Shown here piece after piece: positions 59,342 to 64,000 of a DNA stretch of 64,000 bases. The stretch covers positions 55,194 through 119,193 of the forward strand of contig CAZHAX010000010.1 in assembly GCA_964530325.1 (NCBI GenBank), written 5' to 3'. The position numbers and the translations under genes are program-made. Numbering within the stretch: position 1 is the first letter of the stretch; the number at the start of each line of letters is the position of its first letter. The DNA is from CAZHAX01 sp964530325. Its GTDB lineage: Bacteria > Chloroflexota > Anaerolineae > B4-G1. The notes beneath the pieces were generated by a model. The model searched no databases, was not told where the DNA came from, and saw only the letters and a program-made list of their open reading frames with translations.

Positions 59342-60441
59342 ACCTGGCCGTCATTCCCAGTCGAGGAGGCAGCCTCGAAGACCTTGCCCGGACTGGCCAG
59401 CTCGGGCGATTGACGGAGTACTATTTCCCTGCCTATGCCCGCCGTTTCGACCGTGTGCTGTATTTCTCCTATGCCCGTGAAGACCGCCCGATGCCGGCTG
59501 GCTGCGAGCTTCGTCCTGGCCCCGGCAGAATGCATTCGCTCGCTTATTCGCTGTGGCTGCCGTTTCGCTACCGGGCAGATCTCAGGACTTGCAGCGTGGC
59601 CCGCGTAATGCAGATGACCGGCGCGATTCCGGCGATCCTGGCCAAAGCCAGGTATGGAGTGCCATTCGCAGCCACGTACGGCTACCGCTACAGCGAGGTG
59701 ATACGCCGCAGCGGGCGGCGGGTGAGCTATTGCCTCGCCCTTGCCGTGGAGAGGGCGGGGCTGCGTGCGGCCGATGCCGTGATAGTGACTACAGGGGAGC
59801 TCCACGCCTTTGTCCGCCGCTGGGTTGGTCCCGAGCGGATTCATCTGATACCGAACGGAGTCGACACGAGTGCGTTTGGTCCGGCCCCGAGTCCTCCGGC
59901 GAACAGGCGTGCGCTCGCCGTCTTTGTAGGCCGGCTGGACCCGCAGAAGAACCTATTCGCCCTTCTGGAGGCAGCCGCGATAGTTGGTGAGCTTGATCTC
60001 CTGTTCGTTGGAGACGGGACTCAGCGGGAGCAGCTGAGGGAGAGGGCACGGCGACTCGGCGTCAACCTCGAGTTGGCCGGCATCGTGCCGCACGAGGATC
60101 TGCCGGCGCTGCTGCGTCGAGCCGACCTGTTTGTTCTCCCATCGCATATCGAGGGGCACCCCAAGGCGCTCCTGGAGGCGATGAGCGTTGCCTTGACCTG
60201 TGTGGGGACTGACGTTGAGGGCATTCGCACCTTGCTCCGAGATGGCGAGACTGGCATACTCTCTCCGGGCACAGATGCGGGTAGCCTGGCGGCAGCGCTG
60301 GGGCGCGCGCTTGCCGATAGGCCGCTGGCCCTTGAGCTGGGGAGGCGGGCTCGGGGCTTGGTCGAAGCGGAGTACGATCTGAAGCGCACGCTTGAGATGG
60401 AGATCACGCTCTTGGCTGATCTCGGGGAAAGAGGAGTCTGA
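59338..60441 (+). CDS. Glycosyltransferase family 4
   Basis: A 367-residue GT-B enzyme. The acceptor domain begins MNLAVIPSRGGSLEDLARTGQLGRLTEYYF. The donor domain holds RIHLIPNGVDTSAFGPAP, LAVFVGRLDPQKNLFALLEA and the Glu motif PSHIEGHPKALLEAMSVALTCVGTDVEGI. Its N-terminal half is compact and lacks the longest insert of the preceding GT4. It overlaps the GT4 genes on both sides (ATGA and TGATG), so all three are cotranslated. Substrates are unknown. Confidence 0.9.
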   Translation: MNLAVIPSRGGSLEDLARTGQLGRLTEYYFPAYARRFDRVLYFSYAREDRPMPAGCELRPGPGRMHSLAYSLWLPFRYRADLRTCSVARVMQMTGAIPAILAKARYGVPFAATYGYRYSEVIRRSGRRVSYCLALAVERAGLRAADAVIVTTGELHAFVRRWVGPERIHLIPNGVDTSAFGPAPSPPANRRALAVFVGRLDPQKNLFALLEAAAIVGELDLLFVGDGTQREQLRERARRLGVNLELAGIVPHEDLPALLRRADLFVLPSHIEGHPKALLEAMSVALTCVGTDVEGIRTLLRDGETGILSPGTDAGSLAAALGRALADRPLALELGRRARGLVEAEYDLKRTLEMEITLLADLGERGV

Positions 60442-61637
60442 TGTCTGGGCTGCGCATCTGCCTCCTCTGTGCCGATGTTGCGCGCAATGCCCTCGGGCGA
60501 GCCTATGCGCTGGCGCGCGTGCTGGCACGCGAGCACGACGTACAAGTCGTGGGGCCGCAGTTCGGCGCCTCGGTCTGGCCACCGCTGGCCGGGCTGATGG
60601 AGAAGCATGGCATTGGGCTCACCGCCATTCGAGCGCACGGGTATCCACGATTCTTTGGCGCGGCGCGTAGGATCTGGCAGGCGATCCAGGCCGACGTGCT
60701 GTATGCATTGAAGCCGTATCCAACCAGCTATGGCCTCGGGCTTCTCTACAGCCAGCGGAACAAGACCCCGTTGATTCTGGACATCGATGACTGGGAAGTA
60801 GGGGCGTTCCAGGCTATGCGTCGCAAGCAGTTGCTGCGCGCTGTGGTGGCGGCGATCACGAGCCCCAACAACTACGTCTGGCTGCGTATCCTCTATGCGC
60901 AGGTTCAACGCGCCGCAGCAAAGACAGTGTCTTCGAGCTACCTGCAGCGCCGCTTCGGCGGGGTTCTAGTTCCGCACGGAAGGGATACGGCGGCGATGGA
61001 CCCCGCATGTGTAAGCGGAGAGGGCGTCCGCAAGGAGTGGCGTCTCTCCGGACGGGTCGTGATGTTCCTGGGGACACCGCGAGTCCACAAGGGCATCGAG
61101 GATCTCGTGGCAGCCGTGGCCAAGCTGAAGCGGCCTGAAGTGACCTGCGTGATCGTTGGCGCTGGCGACACCGAGGCGGCCGGGGCCACCGAGAGTGACC
61201 TGGCTGCGGGTCATGTACGGGTTCTGCCCATGCAGCCGTTCGACCGCGTACCGGCGTTCCTGGCTGCCGCGGACGTGGTGGTTATCCCTCAGCGGCAGAC
61301 GCCGTTCTCCGACGCACAGATGCCCGCTAAGCTCTATGATGCTATGGCGATGGCGCGCCCAATCATCTCAACAGAGGTGTCCGACATACCACAGGTTCTA
61401 GCTGGGTGCGGCGTAGTGGTGCCGCCGGGCGATGTGGAAGCTCTATCGGGCGCCATCGCCCGCCTGCTTGACAATGAGGCACTTGCTCGGGAGCTGGGGC
61501 TTGCTGCCCGCGAGAAGTGTGTGCGTGAGTTCAGCTGGGACAGGATGCAGATCACATTGCGAGAGGTGATAGACGGTGTTAGCTTGAAATCCGGGGTCTC
61601 GCCGTCTGGCCGCAGCATTGCCGGACGCGGAGGCTGA
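60441..61637 (+). CDS. Glycosyltransferase family 4
   Basis: A 398-residue GT-B enzyme. The acceptor half includes ICLLCADVARNALGRAYALARVLAREHDVQVVGPQFG and LILDIDDWEVGAF. The donor half has VVMFLGTPRVHKGIEDLVAAVAKL and QTPFSDAQMPAKLYDAMAMARPIISTEVSDIPQVL. The usual EGFGxxxxEA motif is replaced by a D-A-Q-M-P-A-K-L-Y-D-A-M version, as in some GT4 subgroups, so the donor Glu may differ. The end is a low-complexity tail (SGVSPSGRSIAGRGG). A methyltransferase follows after 46 bp. Confidence 0.88.
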   Translation: MSGLRICLLCADVARNALGRAYALARVLAREHDVQVVGPQFGASVWPPLAGLMEKHGIGLTAIRAHGYPRFFGAARRIWQAIQADVLYALKPYPTSYGLGLLYSQRNKTPLILDIDDWEVGAFQAMRRKQLLRAVVAAITSPNNYVWLRILYAQVQRAAAKTVSSSYLQRRFGGVLVPHGRDTAAMDPACVSGEGVRKEWRLSGRVVMFLGTPRVHKGIEDLVAAVAKLKRPEVTCVIVGAGDTEAAGATESDLAAGHVRVLPMQPFDRVPAFLAAADVVVIPQRQTPFSDAQMPAKLYDAMAMARPIISTEVSDIPQVLAGCGVVVPPGDVEALSGAIARLLDNEALARELGLAAREKCVREFSWDRMQITLREVIDGVSLKSGVSPSGRSIAGRGG

Positions 61638-61683
61638 ATGGTGCGGGGGTCAACGCACGTGTGACCTGCTGGAGGTAGAACAC

Positions 61684-62361
61684 ATGGCCAAGTTCGCCAA
61701 GATGCCAGCTGATCGCCTGGCGCATGAAAGGACAAGAGTGCTCGCGTCCCAGGCATGGTCTCTGATCCTCAGCTGTCTGGACAATAGCGAGCCGTGGATA
61801 CTCGACCTGGGCAGTGGCTCAGGCAAGCACGCTCTCTTCGCGCCAGACTCTGCCCACTACGTTGCCTACGATCTATGTGAGTTGGGAAGGAAGTTCATTC
61901 GCGATCGGCAGGAGTTTGTTCAAGGTGATGTCCTGGAGCTTCCCTTCAAGAGAGACGTATTCGACGTGGCCGTGCTATCCCACGCTCTTGAGCATTTCCG
62001 GGATCCCTCGATGGTGATCAGGCTTGTGCGAAGGGTACTGACTGTAGGTGGCGTCCTGTATGTCGAGACCCCAAATCCGACCTATCCTCACTTCTGGGAA
62101 GACTACTCGCACGTACGTCCCTACTCTGCCTATGCGCTGCGTCACTTGCTGGATGACAACGGCTTTCTGACCTTGGCTGCAGGAGATATCGCCTACCCCT
62201 CACGAGCACACATTCTGTACAGGGTACTCCGACGGCTCGGTATGGAATCGATTGGTGTAGCGGTATCCCTTCACTTGGCTCGCTGGTTTCCCAGACGCTG
62301 CTTCAGCTATGCTTGCGCTGAGAAGACCGGCGGGAGCACAGAGGGTAATGGAAGTGACTGA
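61684..62361 (+). CDS. SAM-dependent methyltransferase
   Basis: A 225-residue class I methyltransferase with motif I in ILDLGSGSGKHALFA, ELPFKRDVFDVAVLSHALEHFRDPSMVIRLVRRVLTVGGVLYVETPNP, a variant of the Ubi-type domain. His-rich segment FWEDYSHVRPYS follows. GGAGGTAG precedes ATG 61684, a good ribosome site that decides this start. It overlaps the next methyltransferase by 14 bp. The target, sugar or lipid, is not known. Confidence 0.9.
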   Translation: MAKFAKMPADRLAHERTRVLASQAWSLILSCLDNSEPWILDLGSGSGKHALFAPDSAHYVAYDLCELGRKFIRDRQEFVQGDVLELPFKRDVFDVAVLSHALEHFRDPSMVIRLVRRVLTVGGVLYVETPNPTYPHFWEDYSHVRPYSAYALRHLLDDNGFLTLAAGDIAYPSRAHILYRVLRRLGMESIGVAVSLHLARWFPRRCFSYACAEKTGGSTEGNGSD

Positions 62362-63004
62362 TCCAGGCGCTGTACCGATCTACTACAGAAGTGCTCGCGC
62401 CGACCTGTTGCCTCTGGTGCCCACAGAGGCCTGGCGTGTGCTGGATGTGGGCTGTGGTGCAGGGCAGCTCGGCGAAGCTCTGAAGAGGAGGGGAAGCAGG
62501 GAGGTTGTGGGCATCGAGCTCAACCGCAAGGCCTCTCGTGTCGCCGCCACGGTCCTGGACCAGGTCATCTGCGCGGCGGCCGAAACGGTCTCGCTGGACA
62601 AGCTTGACCCTCCCTACGACTGCATCATCTTCGCAGATATCCTGGAGCACCTGATCGATCCCTGGGCGGCACTAAGGCGCTTCGCGACCCTGCTCGATCG
62701 TGATGGAACCATCGTCGCTAGCATTCCCAATGTGGGCTTTTGGAGCGTTGCCTGGGGTCTGTTGCGAGGTCGGTGGGAGTATGAAGAACGAGGGCTTCTT
62801 GATCGCGCGCATCTGCGGTTCTTCACCGAGCGCTCGGTTAGCGGGCTGTTTGAACAGGCAGGCCTGGTAGTGAAGCGGTGGGAGCGCAATTACCGGCTGC
62901 GCGAGTGTGACAAGAGGGGCGCCCGGCTTGCCAGGATCATCGCCCGAGGTCCCTTGAAGAACCTGTTCACGTTTCAGTTCCTGGTCGCGGCGCGGGGAGG
63001 CTGA
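62348..63004 (+). CDS. SAM-dependent methyltransferase
   Basis: A 218-residue class I methyltransferase: VLDVGCGAGQLGEALKRRGSREVVGIELNRKAS, then YDCIIFADILEHLIDPWAALRRFATLLDRDGTIVASIPNVGFWSV. HLRFFTERSVSGLFEQAGL is the family ending often seen in LPS and capsule clusters. The start ATG 62348 lies inside the end of the previous gene with GAGGG 2-6 nt upstream. A second, different methyltransferase in tandem suggests two methylated positions in the glycan. Confidence 0.9.
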   Translation: MEVTDPGAVPIYYRSARADLLPLVPTEAWRVLDVGCGAGQLGEALKRRGSREVVGIELNRKASRVAATVLDQVICAAAETVSLDKLDPPYDCIIFADILEHLIDPWAALRRFATLLDRDGTIVASIPNVGFWSVAWGLLRGRWEYEERGLLDRAHLRFFTERSVSGLFEQAGLVVKRWERNYRLRECDKRGARLARIIARGPLKNLFTFQFLVAARGG

Positions 63005-63015
63005 GATACGGCACG

Positions 63016-64000
63016 ATGGGTACGGGACTGAATATCCTGCTGGTGACGCCGACATGGGAGGGCTCACTGGGCTTCTTCTGCCAGCGCGCCTTCCGCAGGA
63101 TGGGCCACACGGTGACGGAGTTCGACTATAGGCGGCATGCTCTGGGTGCTTCCTACGGCGGGACCGTGTCTGCTGGCTGGGCTCACGTTGCCTTGAACAG
63201 ACTGGGTATGGCGCTGATGAATCGGAGGTTGCGCCGCACCGTGTCGCGCTACGGAGTGGACCTGGTGCTGGTGGTTAAGGGCGAGCTCGTTGAGCCGAGC
63301 ACAGTCAGAGCAATCGGGGAGGAGGGCGGGGCCGCCACGGCGCTCTGGTATCCGGACGCCGGAGGCTACTTGAGCAAACGCTCCTATCGGCGCATCGCCC
63401 GCTCGATGGCCTACTACGACGTGACCCTGCTCTGTGACCCGGCTCACATCCCCGAGGTGTTGAAGCCGACGATCAAGCGTGCAGAGTTCCTGACATTCGG
63501 GTGCGACCCTGAGTACCACAGCCGGGTGCCGCTGCCTCCGGAGGAGGCAGCACACTACGGCAGCCGTCTCACCTTCGTGGGCAATCCTCACGGCGCCGGT
63601 TCACGGCGCGACTCGATGCTCGTGGCGCTCGGTGATCAGCCGCTCACTGTCTGGGGCAATAGCTGGGAGCGGACTCCGCTCGCCCAGTCGCCGTCAGTCG
63701 CATTGCGCGGTCCGGCCTATGGACGCTCAATGATCAAGGTCTACAGCGGCAGCGAGATTGTCCTCAACGTCAGCTACGAAAGCTACCTGATCTTCCGCAA
63801 CTTCGAGGTCCCGGCCTGCGGTCCGCTGCTGATCACCGAGGACGTGCGCGACTTGCCTGCTTACTTCAGGCCGGGGGAGGAGGTGGTGACCTTCTCCGAA
63901 ATCGATGATCTGCGCGACAAGGTGGCCTATTACCTGGCGCATCCGGATCAGGCTCGCGCCATTGCCAGGCGGGGACAGGCAAGGGCGCACGGTGAACATA
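63016..64000 (+). CDS. CgeB/Glyco_trans_1_2-like glycosyltransferase, 3' end cut by window edge
   Basis: The plus frame from ATG 63016 stays open for 328 codons to the right edge. It reads NILLVTPTWEGSLGFFCQRAFRRMGHTVTEFDY, VDLVLVVKGELVEPSTVRAI, LWYPDAGGYLSKRS, and later RLTFVGNPHGAGSRRD, GSEIVLNVSYESYLIFRNFEVPACG and DLPAYFRPGEEVVTFSEIDDLRDKVAYYLAHPDQARAIARRG. This is the CgeB-like GT-B pattern common in spore coat and polysaccharide clusters. GCACG-spaced start lacks a strong ribosome site. The C-terminus, and any fused domain, lies outside the window. Confidence 0.88.
   Translation, partial: MGTGLNILLVTPTWEGSLGFFCQRAFRRMGHTVTEFDYRRHALGASYGGTVSAGWAHVALNRLGMALMNRRLRRTVSRYGVDLVLVVKGELVEPSTVRAIGEEGGAATALWYPDAGGYLSKRSYRRIARSMAYYDVTLLCDPAHIPEVLKPTIKRAEFLTFGCDPEYHSRVPLPPEEAAHYGSRLTFVGNPHGAGSRRDSMLVALGDQPLTVWGNSWERTPLAQSPSVALRGPAYGRSMIKVYSGSEIVLNVSYESYLIFRNFEVPACGPLLITEDVRDLPAYFRPGEEVVTFSEIDDLRDKVAYYLAHPDQARAIARRGQARAHGEH

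Overview
This 64 kb window is GC-rich bacterial chromosome. It most resembles Chloroflexota (Anaerolineae-like or a relative). The evidence is the pair of DUF2298 ('YYY') and Agl23/TIGR03663-type membrane glycosyltransferase genes (families known mainly from Chloroflexota and Archaea), LysW-like zinc ribbons, a DnaB/DnaD/DnaC replication set, frequent TTG and GTG starts, and a secreted propeller protein ending in a PLVLR-type tail. No rRNA, tRNA, CRISPR array, IS element or phage module was seen. Taxonomy is inference from gene content.

Region 1 (1-4.6 kb) is serine/glycine metabolism. A truncated glyA reads left. Back-to-back with it, a strong promoter drives a tandem glycine riboswitch and then a class V aminotransferase, a short SerA and a DUF1015 protein. 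The leader contains mutually exclusive pairings that predict an OFF switch acting on the first ribosome binding site.

Region 2 (4.6-10.8 kb, minus strand) holds an anchored surface protein, tilS, a small EF-Tu-domain-2-like gene, a coiled-coil zinc-ribbon protein, prfB with its programmed +1 frameshift, and two orphan LysW-like genes. Region 3 (11-17.4 kb, plus strand) holds an OmpR-type regulator, a 14-repeat FG-GAP-like secreted protein, a lipoprotein, arfB and a LysM/M23 endopeptidase.

Region 4 (17.4-26.8 kb, minus strand) starts upstream with a compact redox operon: aldehyde:ferredoxin oxidoreductase, a ThiS/MoaD-like carrier, a cyclophilin-like protein, a xanthine-dehydrogenase-type molybdenum subunit without its usual partners, a hydrolase-like lipoprotein and an unknown protein. 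A fused regulatory-domain/anion transporter and a universal stress protein follow. Region 5 (27-33 kb, plus strand) holds an ECF sigma/anti-sigma pair, a bactofilin-like membrane protein, a small membrane protein, a GT2 and a PMT-like glycosyltransferase.

Region 6 (33-42.9 kb) holds a BFN nuclease, dnaB, a beta-helix lipoprotein, a DnaD-like gene and a DnaC/DnaI-like loader with two complete AAA+ domains, then a GIY-YIG gene, a double-thioredoxin/CcdA fusion, a GT2 and rnc. Region 7 (42.9-52.3 kb) holds three large membrane glycosyltransferase-like genes, one fused to six NHL repeats, and an HtrA protease.

Region 8 (52.4 kb to the right edge) is an exopolysaccharide/glycan cluster. Its first gene is an EPS-type MarR regulator preceded by three 13-bp palindromes phased every 14 bp at the promoter. 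An enolase-superfamily epimerase, several GT4 enzymes, methyltransferases, a PMT-like enzyme and a truncated CgeB-like glycosyltransferase follow, mostly with overlapping stop and start codons.

The best candidates for undescribed biology are the riboswitch-controlled serine operon with DUF1015, the AOR/carrier/Mo-hydroxylase operon, the double-AAA+ helicase loader, and the triple-palindrome operator.
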